A stretch of DNA of 56,019 bases from JBOGED01 sp050743625 (GTDB lineage Bacteria; Actinomycetota; Nitriliruptoria; Euzebyales; Egibacteraceae): the NCBI GenBank assembly GCA_050743625.1, contig JBOGED010000179.1:1-56019 (forward strand), written 5' to 3'. Positions within the stretch are counted from its first letter, which is position 1. Every line of letters begins with the position of its first letter. A program made the position numbers and the translations under genes. Under the pieces are notes generated by a model. It worked only from the letters and a program-made list of their open reading frames with translations. It searched no databases and was not told the origin of the DNA. Shown here in pieces: positions 42,060-50,307 of the stretch.

Positions 42060-44153
42060 ATGAGCACATCTGCGAGCCCAGATCTGGAGATCCTTCCCGG
42101 GCGGTCGGCACCCCTCGGGGCGGCCATCGACGGCGAAGGTGTGAACTTCTCGGTCTATGCCGAGCACGCGACCAGCGTCGAGCTACTCCTATTTTCCGCC
42201 TACGACGCGCCGGAGCCCGAGCATGTCATCGTCCTCGACCCGGACGTCCACAAGGATTTCCATTTCTGGCATGTGTACGTGAGGGGACTCCAGCCTGGGC
42301 AGATCTATGCCTACCGCGCCGACGGCTCGTTCATGCCCAACGCGGGACAGCGTTTCAACCGCAACAAGGTGCTAATCGATCCATACGCCAAAGGCAACGT
42401 CGATATTGTGTGGAACCGCGGGGATGCGGTCGGACCCGAGGACAACGTCGCGACCTCGATGCGCAGTGTGGTCATCGACACGAGCGGCTACGACTGGGAG
42501 GGCGATACCCCGCTCAACACGCCACTGAACGAGACCGTCATCTACGAGATGCACGTGCGTGGTTTTACGTGCTCGCCGACCTCTGGATGCGAACACCCCG
42601 GAAAGTTCGCGGCAGTGATCGAGAAGATTCCTTACCTGCAGGAGCTCGGGGTGACGGCAGTCGAGCTGCTCCCCATTTTTGACTTCGACGAGACCGAGGT
42701 GAAGCGCCACGGCCCCGGCGGGGAGGAGCTCCGCAACTTCTGGGGCTATGACCCCTACGGCTTCTTCGCTCCCCAGCTGTGGTACTGCGTAAAACCTGAG
42801 GTCGGCAGGCACATGGACGAGTTTCGTGACATGGTCAAGGCGCTCCATAGAGCGGGGATCGAGGTCATTCTCGATGTCGTCTACAACCACACCAGCGAGG
42901 GCAACGAACAGGGGCCAACGATAAGCTTCCGCGGCCTGGCCAATAACGCCTACTACCACCTCACTTCACCCGACCGTCAGTATTACATGAACTACTCGGG
43001 CGCCGGAAACGCGCTCAACGCCAATCACCCGCTCGTGACCAAGCTCATTCTCGAGTCCCTACGCTTCTGGGTCACCGAATGCCACGTCGACGGCTTCCGC
43101 TTTGACCTTGCGTCGGTGCTCTCACGCGGGCCAGACGGCGCCGCGGTTCCAATGCCAACGGTGGTGTGGATCATTGAGCTGATGGACGCGTTCGCCAACA
43201 CGAAGGTCATCGCGGAGGCCTGGGACATGGAGCTCTACCAGGTCGGGAGCTTCCCCGGGTCCCGATGGTGTGACTGGAACGGGCGCTACCGCGACGATAT
43301 CCGCCGCTTCGTCAGGGGGGACTCAGGCCTGGTCGGGGCGGTGGCCACCCGCATCGGCGGAAGCGCTGACCTCTATCAAGCCTCAGGCAGGCGGCCGACC
43401 AACAGCATCAACTTCATCACCGCACACGACGGCTTCACACTGAATGACCTCGTGACGTACAACGGAAAGCACAACGAGGCCAACGGCTGGGGCAACAGCG
43501 ACGGTGCCAATGACAACAACAGCTGGAACTGTGGCATCGAAGGGCCGGCCGACGACCCCGAGATCGAGCGCCTCCGCCAGCGTCAGATCAAGAACTTCGC
43601 CGCCATTCTCATGCTCAGCCAAGGTGTGCCGATGCTGCTGGGAGGCGATGAGTTCCGCCGCACCCAACTGGGCAACAACAACACATACAACCAGGACAAC
43701 GCCCTGAACTGGTTTGACTGGCAGCTCGCTGACAAGAACACCGACATTCTGCGGTTCTTCACGCAGATGATCGCGTTCCGCAAGCGTCATGCGATATTGC
43801 GGCGGCGGCACTTCTTCGACGGCGAGGTCAATGAGCGCGGCCTGGCCGACATCACCTGGCATGGCACTCAATTGAACACTCCAGGATGGGACGATCCCAA
43901 CAGCCGGGTGCTGGCCTTTACGTTAGGCGCCCCAGGTGAGGGTCCGGACCTCCACGTCATCCTCAACATGTTCCATCTGGGTATCGACTTCGAGATTCCT
44001 GGCGTGGAGGGCCGCCAGTGGCTCACCGCGGTCGACACCGCCGCGCCCTCCCCCACCGACATTCCCGAGCCGGGCAGCGAAGCGCCCGTCGACGGCGATA
44101 CCTATCACGCCCACGGCCACAGCGTGGTCGTCCTGCTCTCGAGAGACGCCTGA
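42060..44153 (+). CDS. glgX: Glycogen debranching enzyme GlgX/isoamylase-type (first copy)
   Basis: 697 residues. A CBM48-type N-terminal domain (PLGAAIDGEGVNFSVYAEHA) precedes a GH13 barrel with IEVILDVVYNHTSEGNEQGP, the nucleophile region VDGFRFDLASVLSRG, the acid/base KVIAEAWDMELYQVG and the third Asp in NFITAHDGFTLNDLVTYNGK, then GVPMLLGGDEFRRTQLGNNN. It hydrolyses alpha-1,6 branches of glycogen or limit dextrins. It lies inside the NTF2-rich operon after GCAGGAG, an unexpected partner. A second glgX is at 52405 on the other strand. Confidence 0.92.
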   Translation: MSTSASPDLEILPGRSAPLGAAIDGEGVNFSVYAEHATSVELLLFSAYDAPEPEHVIVLDPDVHKDFHFWHVYVRGLQPGQIYAYRADGSFMPNAGQRFNRNKVLIDPYAKGNVDIVWNRGDAVGPEDNVATSMRSVVIDTSGYDWEGDTPLNTPLNETVIYEMHVRGFTCSPTSGCEHPGKFAAVIEKIPYLQELGVTAVELLPIFDFDETEVKRHGPGGEELRNFWGYDPYGFFAPQLWYCVKPEVGRHMDEFRDMVKALHRAGIEVILDVVYNHTSEGNEQGPTISFRGLANNAYYHLTSPDRQYYMNYSGAGNALNANHPLVTKLILESLRFWVTECHVDGFRFDLASVLSRGPDGAAVPMPTVVWIIELMDAFANTKVIAEAWDMELYQVGSFPGSRWCDWNGRYRDDIRRFVRGDSGLVGAVATRIGGSADLYQASGRRPTNSINFITAHDGFTLNDLVTYNGKHNEANGWGNSDGANDNNSWNCGIEGPADDPEIERLRQRQIKNFAAILMLSQGVPMLLGGDEFRRTQLGNNNTYNQDNALNWFDWQLADKNTDILRFFTQMIAFRKRHAILRRRHFFDGEVNERGLADITWHGTQLNTPGWDDPNSRVLAFTLGAPGEGPDLHVILNMFHLGIDFEIPGVEGRQWLTAVDTAAPSPTDIPEPGSEAPVDGDTYHAHGHSVVVLLSRDA

Positions 44154-44190
44154 AGAACGCTCTTCCCAGCTAGCGAAAAAGGAGCATCCG

Positions 44191-44472
44191 ATGCCAGTCA
44201 TCAATGTAAAACTGCCCGGACCCACCTTTACACCTGAACAAAAGATGCAGCTCGTTCCCGCACTCACCGATGCGTTCGTCGGCGTTCTGGGCGAGCAGGT
44301 GCGGCCGTTTACTTTCGTCATCATCGAAGAGACCAGCCAGAACGAGTTTGGTATCGCAGGTAGACCTATGCCTGATCCGGCGTGGCTCATCAGTGACGAG
44401 TACAAAGCCATCTATCAAAAGTCCGAGCAGACCATACAGGACTACCTCGATCAGCAAGGGCAGACCTCCTGA
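44191..44472 (+). CDS. Tautomerase-family protein (4-oxalocrotonate tautomerase-like)
   Basis: 93 residues behind AAAAAGGAG. The N-terminal PVINVKLPGPTFTPEQKMQL supplies the catalytic Pro1 after Met removal, followed by ALTDAFVGVLGEQVRPFTFV and the beta-strand VIIEETSQNEFGIAGRPM. It is longer than classical 62-residue 4-OT proteins, with a C-terminal helix (SDEYKAIYQKSEQTIQDYLD). Members catalyse keto-enol tautomerisation or decarboxylation/dehalogenation. It fits a pathway containing oxo acids. Confidence 0.82.
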   Translation: MPVINVKLPGPTFTPEQKMQLVPALTDAFVGVLGEQVRPFTFVIIEETSQNEFGIAGRPMPDPAWLISDEYKAIYQKSEQTIQDYLDQQGQTS

Positions 44473-44591
44473 CCCGCCGACGGGGTCTGCCGCGACCACA
44501 CGGGATCAGCGAGGGGAGAAGGTCTGGCTCCCTGACCGACCGCGCGAGGACCTGAGTGGCTTCGAGACCTGATGAATGTGGAGCATGGGTT

Positions 44592-46790
44592 GTGAAGGAC
44601 ACGAAGAATCTGGAGCGCGAGGCACGCGCCGCCAACATCCGGCGTGTGGGTGTGCCTGTGGTCATCCTCAGCGGAATGCTGGTCGTCATCCTTGTGGTGG
44701 CTGTCCTAGCCCTCGTGGGGCGCAACCGTGCGGTTGACCAACGTGACCTGGCGCTATCCCGCCAGCTGGCGGCGAACGCCACGACTCAGCTGCCGATCAA
44801 TTCAGACCTGAGCCTCTTGCTAGCCGTGCGGGCGTATGAGGTCAGCCCGACCGCAGAGGCCGAGGCGGTACTGCGGCAGGCCACGTTGGATTCGCGGGGA
44901 GGCGCCACGCTGCACAGCGACCAGGGAGCCGTGTTGGGTGTCGGCTTTAGTCCCGATGGGGAGCGCGTGGTCAGCGCCGGCTACGACGGCACGGTACAAG
45001 TGTGGGAGCCGGCGAGCGAAGCCGAGCCGGTCGTGCTTCGCGGTCACCAGGGCCAGGTGTGGGAGGCCGCGTTCAGCCCAGACGGGCAGCGGGTCGCAAG
45101 CGTAGGTGCCGACGGCACGGTGCGAGTGTGGGAGCCGGACGGAGCCGACCCAATCGTGCTCCGCGGCCACCAAGGCAACGTGTTGGGCGTCGCGTTCAGC
45201 CCAGACGGGCAGCGCGTGGTCAGCTCCGGCGAGGACGGCACCGTACGGCTGTGGGACCCGCGCGGTGAGAGCGAGCCAGTCGTGCTCAGCGGCCACCAGG
45301 GTCCAGCGTTATTCGTCGCGTTCAGCCGTGACGGGCGAGTGGCGAGCGCCGGCAACGACGGCACCATCCGGGTCTGGGACCCTGAGGGCGGAACCGACCC
45401 AGTCGTGCTCACCGGCCAGCAGGGTCCCGTGTTCAGCGTCGCGTTCAGCCCTGACGGGCAACGGGTGGCAGGTGCCGGCGGTAACGGCACCGTAGGAGTG
45501 TGGCAATGGGCGGGCGGAGGCGAGCCGGTCGTGCTCAGCGGCCACGAGGCCATCGTGTTCGGCGTCGCGTTCAGCCCTGACGGGCAACGGGTGGTAAGCG
45601 GTGGCGTCGACGCCTCTGTACGAGTGTGGGACCTAGCAGGAAGCGCCGACCCAGTCGTGCTGCCCCAGGACAGCTCGGTGGGCGCCGTCGCGTTCAGCCC
45701 TGACGGGCAACGGGTCGCAAGCGGCGACAACGGCGGCACCGTACGGGTGTCGGACCTCCCGAGCGAAGCCGTCCCCGTCGTGCTCCGCGGCCATCAGGGT
45801 CCAGTGGGCGACGTGGCGTTCAGCCTCGACGGGCAGCGGGTGGCAAGCGCCGGTGGCGGTGACGGCACTGTACGAGTGTGGGACGCGGCGGGTGGAGCCG
45901 CCCTCACGGTGCTCAGCGGCCACGAGGGTGGGGTACAGCGTGTGGCGTTCAGCCCTGACGGGCAGCGAGTAGCGAGCGCTGGCGGTGACGGCACCGTACG
46001 AGTGTGGAGCTGGGCCGGCGGAGCCGTCCCCGTTGTGCTCAGCGGCCATCAGGGTCCGGTATTCGACGTCGCGTTCAGCCCCGATGGGCAACGGGTGGCG
46101 AGCTCCGGCCTTGACGGCACGGTGCGGGTGTGGGACCCGGGCGGTGAAGGCGAGCCGGTCGTGCTCCGCGGCCACGTGGGACGCGTGTCCAGTGTCTCAT
46201 TCAGCCCTGACGGGCAGCGGGTGGCAAGCTCTGGTCTGGACAGCACGGTGCGGGTGTGGGACCTGGGTGGTGAAAGCGAGCCGGTCGTGCTCCGCGGCCA
46301 TGGCGGCCACGTGTTCGCTGTTGCGTTCAGCCCGGATGGAGAGCAGGTGGCGAGCGCGAGTGGCGACGGCACGCTGCGGGTTTGGGACCCGGGCGGTGAA
46401 AGCGAGCCGGTCGTGCTGCGCAGCCACCAAAATCCGGCGTTGCCGGTGCAAGGCGTGGCGTTCAGCCTGGATGGGCTGTGGATCGCCAGCGCCGGCGTCA
46501 ACGGCATGGTGCAGTTGTGGGACTGGGCCGGCGGGAGCGAGCCGGTGGTGCTGCTCAACCATCAGGGGCCAGTAAACGGCGTCGATTTCGACCCCGATGG
46601 ACGGGTGGCAAGCGCCGGCATCGACGGCACCGTTCGGGTGTCGGAGTGCGAGGTCTGCGGCCCGATCGACGAGGTGCTCGCCTTGGCCGGGCAACGGGTC
46701 ACGCGCGACTTGACACCCGAGGAGCGCTCGATCTTCCTGCACGAACCGCCGCCCCGTGAGCAGCGCGGATCACCGGGAGCCGCCTTGTGA
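44592..46790 (+). CDS. Membrane-anchored WD40-repeat protein, 14 repeats
   Basis: 732 residues from GTG 44592 (GGAG eight bases upstream; the start aligns with the paralogue). A basic N-terminus is followed by one membrane helix (VVILSGMLVVILVVAVLALV), a helical segment DLALSRQLAANATTQLPINS, then LSLLLAVRAYEVSPTAEAEA, and 14 WD40 repeats of about 42 residues with the core VVLRGHQG, FSPDGQRVAS, DGTVRVW. This would make two seven-bladed propellers. The end has CEVCGPIDEVL and LTPEERSIFLHE. This is the C-terminal half of actinobacterial STAND-type proteins without the NTPase. The propellers probably lie outside the membrane or face a partner. Confidence 0.88.
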   Translation: MKDTKNLEREARAANIRRVGVPVVILSGMLVVILVVAVLALVGRNRAVDQRDLALSRQLAANATTQLPINSDLSLLLAVRAYEVSPTAEAEAVLRQATLDSRGGATLHSDQGAVLGVGFSPDGERVVSAGYDGTVQVWEPASEAEPVVLRGHQGQVWEAAFSPDGQRVASVGADGTVRVWEPDGADPIVLRGHQGNVLGVAFSPDGQRVVSSGEDGTVRLWDPRGESEPVVLSGHQGPALFVAFSRDGRVASAGNDGTIRVWDPEGGTDPVVLTGQQGPVFSVAFSPDGQRVAGAGGNGTVGVWQWAGGGEPVVLSGHEAIVFGVAFSPDGQRVVSGGVDASVRVWDLAGSADPVVLPQDSSVGAVAFSPDGQRVASGDNGGTVRVSDLPSEAVPVVLRGHQGPVGDVAFSLDGQRVASAGGGDGTVRVWDAAGGAALTVLSGHEGGVQRVAFSPDGQRVASAGGDGTVRVWSWAGGAVPVVLSGHQGPVFDVAFSPDGQRVASSGLDGTVRVWDPGGEGEPVVLRGHVGRVSSVSFSPDGQRVASSGLDSTVRVWDLGGESEPVVLRGHGGHVFAVAFSPDGEQVASASGDGTLRVWDPGGESEPVVLRSHQNPALPVQGVAFSLDGLWIASAGVNGMVQLWDWAGGSEPVVLLNHQGPVNGVDFDPDGRVASAGIDGTVRVSECEVCGPIDEVLALAGQRVTRDLTPEERSIFLHEPPPREQRGSPGAAL
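44895..46650 (+). repeat. Tandem WD40-coding DNA repeats, set 1
   Basis: Units of about 120-130 bases repeat 14 times, each with close variants of GCGTTCAGCCCTGACGGGCA and of GACGGCACCGTACGAGTGTG. The nucleotide similarity between units is high, which suggests recent expansion or gene conversion and makes copy number prone to assembly error. Confidence 0.8.
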
Positions 46791-48724
46791 GGGATCTAGA
46801 GGACCTGGGGCGTGAGACAGCTCCCGCCGACACCCGGCGGGTGCCCGTGCGCCAGGCGATGATCGGCCTCGGCGGGGGGTTGATCGTCCTTCTTGTATTG
46901 GCTGCCCTGGCGCTGGTGGGGCGCAACGACGCGGTTGGCCAACGCGACGTGGCGCTGTCCCGCCAGCTGGCGGCGAACGCCACGACCCAGCTGCCAATCG
47001 ATCCGGAGCTCAGCCTCTTGCTGGCCAGGCGGGCGTTCGAGGTCAGCCCGACCGAGGAGGCCGAGGCGGTGCTGCGGCAGGCCACGCTGGACTCGCGGGT
47101 TCGCGTCACGCTCCGCGGCCACGAGGGCCTGGTGTGGGGCGCGGCGTTCAGCCCTGACGGGCAACGCGTCGTCAGCGCCGGCGACGACGGCACCGTCCGG
47201 GTGTGGGATCTGGCGAGCGGAGGTGCGCCAGTGGTCCTGAGCGGACACCAGGGCCGAGCGTGGGACGCGGCGTTCAGCCCCGACGGGCAGCGGGTCGTCA
47301 GCACCGGCGTCGACGGCACGGTGCGGGTGTGGCAGTGGGCTAGCGGAGCCGACCCGGTCGTGCTCAGCGGTCACCAGGGTCCTGTACGGAGCGCGGCGTT
47401 CAGCCCTGACGGGCAGCGCGTGGTCAGCACCGGCGTCGACGCCACGGTGCGGGTCTGGCACCCGGGCGGTGAAAGCGACCCTATCGTGCTCATTGGTCAT
47501 CAGGGCTTCGTATGGGACGCGGCGTTCAGCCCTGACGGGCAGCGCGTCGTCAGCGCCGGCAACGAGGACCACACGGTGCGGGTGTGGCAGTGGGCCGGTG
47601 GAGCGGACCCAGTGGTGCTCAGCGGCCACCAGGGTCCGGTGTTCAGCGCGGCGTTCAGCCCTGACGGACAGCGCGTGGTCAGCACCGGCGTCGACGCCAC
47701 CGTGCGAGTGTCGAATTGGGAGAGCGGGGGCGCTCCGGTAGTCCTTCACGGCCATCAGGGTGGGATAACCGCCGCCGCGTTCAGCCCTGACGGGCAGCGA
47801 ATCGTCAGCGCCGGCAACGACGGCACCGTCCGAGTCTGGCAGTGGGCTGGCGAAATTCAGCCCTTGTCGCTCTACGGCCATCAAGGCGGGGTATTCGCCG
47901 CGGCGTTCAGCCCTGACGGGCAGCGAATCGTCAGCGCCGGCAACGACGGCACCGTACGGGTCTGGCAATGGGCCAGCACAGCCGACCCCATCGTGCTCCA
48001 AGGCCACGAGGGCGGGGTATTCGCCGCCGCGTTCAGCCCTGACGGGCGGCGAATCGTCAGCGCCGGCTTCGACGGCACCGTACGGGTCTGGCAATGGGCC
48101 AGCACAGCCGACCCCATCGTGCTCCGAGACCACGAGGAGACCGTACGGTGCGCGGCGTTCAGCCCTGACGGGCAGCGGGTCGTCAGCGCCGGCAACGACA
48201 GTACGGTGCGGGTGTGGGACTGGGCCGCCGACGGCGAGCCCATGATGCTGCACGGCCACAACGGCGTCGTGTTCGGCTGTGTGTTCAGTCCTGACGGCCA
48301 GAGGATCATCAGCGCCGGCGCGGACGGTACGGTGCGCGCGTGGAACCCCGCGGGCGGGGATGATTCGGTGGTACTGCGTAGCCACCAGAGTCCAATCGTG
48401 CCGGTACTGGCCGTCGCACTCAGCCCCGATGGGCAGCGTATGGCCAGCACCGGCAACGACGGCACCGTGGTCATACGCCTAGGAGGGCCGTTGGGAGGCG
48501 AGCCGGTGACGCTCCGCAGCCACCAAGACGCAGCGACCGCGGTCGCCTTCAGTCCCGACGGGGCGCGGGTGGTCAGCGCCGGGACTGACGGCACAGTACA
48601 GGTATCGGAATGCGAGGTCTGCGGCCCGATCGAGAACGTGCTTGAGCTGTCGGAAGGTCGGCTCACCCGTGAGTTGACCTCCGAGGAGCGCGAGATCTTT
48701 CTACACGAGCCATTGCGCTCATGA
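46787..48724 (+). CDS. Membrane-anchored WD40-repeat protein, 12 repeats
   Basis: 645 residues starting at a GTG overlapping the previous TGA (GTGA). The architecture is the same as its neighbour: a short basic N-terminus, one membrane helix (IGLGGGLIVLLVLAALALVG), SRQLAANATTQLPIDPELSL, EVSPTEEAEAVLRQATLDSR, then 12 WD40 repeats (RGHEG, AAFSPDGQRVVSAG, DGTVRVWQWA) and the C-terminal CEVCGPIENVLEL and LTSEEREIFLHE. It is clearly a tandem duplicate of the preceding gene. No enzymatic domain is present, so it is likely a scaffold or sensor subunit. Confidence 0.88.
   Translation: MRDLEDLGRETAPADTRRVPVRQAMIGLGGGLIVLLVLAALALVGRNDAVGQRDVALSRQLAANATTQLPIDPELSLLLARRAFEVSPTEEAEAVLRQATLDSRVRVTLRGHEGLVWGAAFSPDGQRVVSAGDDGTVRVWDLASGGAPVVLSGHQGRAWDAAFSPDGQRVVSTGVDGTVRVWQWASGADPVVLSGHQGPVRSAAFSPDGQRVVSTGVDATVRVWHPGGESDPIVLIGHQGFVWDAAFSPDGQRVVSAGNEDHTVRVWQWAGGADPVVLSGHQGPVFSAAFSPDGQRVVSTGVDATVRVSNWESGGAPVVLHGHQGGITAAAFSPDGQRIVSAGNDGTVRVWQWAGEIQPLSLYGHQGGVFAAAFSPDGQRIVSAGNDGTVRVWQWASTADPIVLQGHEGGVFAAAFSPDGRRIVSAGFDGTVRVWQWASTADPIVLRDHEETVRCAAFSPDGQRVVSAGNDSTVRVWDWAADGEPMMLHGHNGVVFGCVFSPDGQRIISAGADGTVRAWNPAGGDDSVVLRSHQSPIVPVLAVALSPDGQRMASTGNDGTVVIRLGGPLGGEPVTLRSHQDAATAVAFSPDGARVVSAGTDGTVQVSECEVCGPIENVLELSEGRLTRELTSEEREIFLHEPLRS
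47106..48560 (+). repeat. Tandem WD40-coding DNA repeats, set 2
   Basis: Twelve units of about 120-126 bases, again with nearly identical segments (GCGTTCAGCCCTGACGGGCA recurs). Two neighbouring units around 47905 and 48030 are almost identical over more than 100 bases. Confidence 0.8.
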
Positions 48725-48755
48725 TGCACTACACGCGATAGAGGAGGTTGTAAGT

Positions 48756-49196
48756 ATGTCCATAGCGACGAATGTGAGTGCGGTGCGCCGATTCTTCGAG
48801 GCGCTCAGCGCCGATGCAGACGTTCTACTCAAAGCCATCGATGACCTGTTCGCTCCCGAGCTGGTCACCCACGGTGATACCCTTTTCCCTCAGCCAGTCG
48901 CCCATGGTACTGAGGGACTCAAGCAGGGACTGGCAGGGTTTAAAGCCGCCTTCCCCGACGTTACTGCTACAGTTCAGCAGATTATCGGCGAGGGCAACAA
49001 GGTCATGAGCCACCTCCAGCTCGTCGGCACACATGAGGCTGAGTGGATGGGCGTGCCCGCGACACACCAGCAGATGACCTGGACGGCAACTCAGATCGTG
49101 CGCTTCAACGATGAGGGTAAGGCGGTGGAGCGCTGGGTGATCGATGACCAACTCGCCATGCTGCAGCAGCTCGGCAGGGTATCGCTAGGCCAGTAA
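48756..49196 (+). CDS. SnoaL-like ester cyclase, subfamily V (first copy)
   Basis: 146 residues after GAGGAGG. VRRFFEALSADADVLLKAID, FAPELVTHGDTLFPQPVAHG, GLKQGLAGFKAAFPDVTATV and WTATQIVRFNDEGKAVERWV are the SnoaL-like polyketide cyclase/ester cyclase pattern, with the family His/Asp positions in the HGD and FPD motifs. It follows the WD40 genes by 31 bases. The next gene belongs to the same subfamily. Confidence 0.82.
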   Translation: MSIATNVSAVRRFFEALSADADVLLKAIDDLFAPELVTHGDTLFPQPVAHGTEGLKQGLAGFKAAFPDVTATVQQIIGEGNKVMSHLQLVGTHEAEWMGVPATHQQMTWTATQIVRFNDEGKAVERWVIDDQLAMLQQLGRVSLGQ

Positions 49197-49210
49197 GGAG
49201 GAGCCAAGAC

Positions 49211-49633
49211 ATGTCAGAAGAAAACAAAGCCGTCGTACGCCGCTTCTATGATGAAGTGATGGGCCGAGGAAATCTTGACGTATTGGATGAGCTGATCGCC
49301 GAAGATTTTAATGACCACGGCGAAGCACTATTTGGCAGCCCCCAAGGTCGTAACGCGCTGAGAGAAGCCATTATCGGTGGGCACAACATCTTTACCGACT
49401 TCAACGTCTACATTGAAGACATGATTACTGACGGAGATATGGTAGGTGTTCGCGGCACCATGCGGTGCTATCATCACGGGCAGTTTATGAGCGCCGCCCC
49501 CACCGGCAACCAGCTGTCATGGAAGGGGCTCGTGATGTGGCGCGTCGTCGACGGCAAGGCCGTGGAACGCTGGTTCAACTCTGACAGTCTCAGCATTTTA
49601 CAGCAGTTAAACCTCGTTCCCGTCAATCTATAG
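49211..49633 (+). CDS. SnoaL-like ester cyclase, subfamily V (second copy)
   Basis: 140 residues after AAGGAGGAG: NKAVVRRFYDEVMGRGNLDV, LDELIAEDFNDHGEALFGSP, then HNIFTDFNVYIEDMITDGDM and LSWKGLVMWRVVDGKAVERW. Its AT content is higher than its neighbours', visible in its codon use (for example GAAGATTTTAATGACC), which hints at recent acquisition of this copy. The reaction is unknown. Confidence 0.82.
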   Translation: MSEENKAVVRRFYDEVMGRGNLDVLDELIAEDFNDHGEALFGSPQGRNALREAIIGGHNIFTDFNVYIEDMITDGDMVGVRGTMRCYHHGQFMSAAPTGNQLSWKGLVMWRVVDGKAVERWFNSDSLSILQQLNLVPVNL

Positions 49634-49651
49634 CCGATCAAGGAGTTGTAA

Positions 49652-50059
49652 TTGACGGAGCCAGCTGAGCAATTCCTGCGCTACCCTACCAACCGGATTG
49701 TCGCGGTCCTCGACGAGCCGGACCAGGTGGCCACGGCGATCGATCGCCTCTCGCATGCCGGCTTCGACAGCGAGGAGATACGAGTGCTCTGCGGTGAGGA
49801 GGGGGCGCAGCGGCTGGACGCCACCGGCGAGCGCCACGGCCTTCTCGCCCGGTTGACGCGCATCCTCCAGAGCTTCGGAGGAGAGGACGAGCACGTCGAG
49901 CGGCACGCCGCGGAGCTCCGTGCCGGGCACTTCGTGCTCGGCGTCCACGTCGGCGAGGACGAGGACCGCAAGACCGCGGCCCATGCCGCACTCCAAGAGG
50001 CCGATGCGCGCTTCGTCAACTACTATGGCGAGTGGAGCGTCGAGCAGCTCGACCCGTAA
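49652..50059 (+). CDS. Conserved hypothetical protein (general-stress-like, unknown function)
   Basis: 135 residues from TTG 49652, supported by AAGGAG nine bases upstream. NRIVAVLDEPDQVATAIDRL, AGFDSEEIRVLCGEEGAQRL, GLLARLTRILQSFGGEDEHV and LRAGHFVLGVHVGEDEDRKT, ending FVNYYGEWSVEQL, recall a family common in actinobacteria that often occurs beside stress proteins. No catalytic motif is seen. It is the last gene of the co-directional set by spacing. Confidence 0.75.
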   Translation: MTEPAEQFLRYPTNRIVAVLDEPDQVATAIDRLSHAGFDSEEIRVLCGEEGAQRLDATGERHGLLARLTRILQSFGGEDEHVERHAAELRAGHFVLGVHVGEDEDRKTAAHAALQEADARFVNYYGEWSVEQLDP

Positions 50060-50074
50060 CGCTTGGGACATCTC

Positions 50075-50292
50075 ATGTGCAAGAGCGGCCTGCGAGTGTC
50101 CCCGCTCGCGCTCGGCGCGATGACGCTTGGGGAAGATTGGGACGGGGTGGCCCCGGCTTCCCGTACGAGTTCCCGCGCAGTGACATGGGTCGTGACGTCG
50201 TGCACCGCAACACCGCGCACCTGATCGACGACCATCGCGGCCAGTACCCGTTCGCCCGCCATGATCCGTCAGAGATCTCGGACATGAGCTAA
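50075..50292 (+). pseudogene. Aldo/keto reductase N-terminal fragment
   Basis: The frame from ATG 50075 reads KSGLRVSPLALGAMTLGEDW, the unmistakable start of an aldo/keto reductase, but the similarity ends after about 25 residues. Sequence after 50150 in another frame (GFPYEFPRSDMGRDVVHRNT) belongs to something else that I do not recognise. The region looks like a deletion scar between two genes. Confidence 0.65.
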
Positions 50293-50307
50293 TGGAGAGC
50301 ACATCGC

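Noticed and set aside
46796..48385. A 529-codon minus-strand frame opposite the second WD40 gene, with its own apparent repeats.
   Set aside because: The repetition is simply the mirror of the WD40 DNA repeats; no start signal or family match.
44895..48560. Tandem repeats considered as a CRISPR-like or satellite array.
   Set aside because: Units are 120-130 bases, coding in one frame, and translate to WD40 blades; there is no spacer structure.
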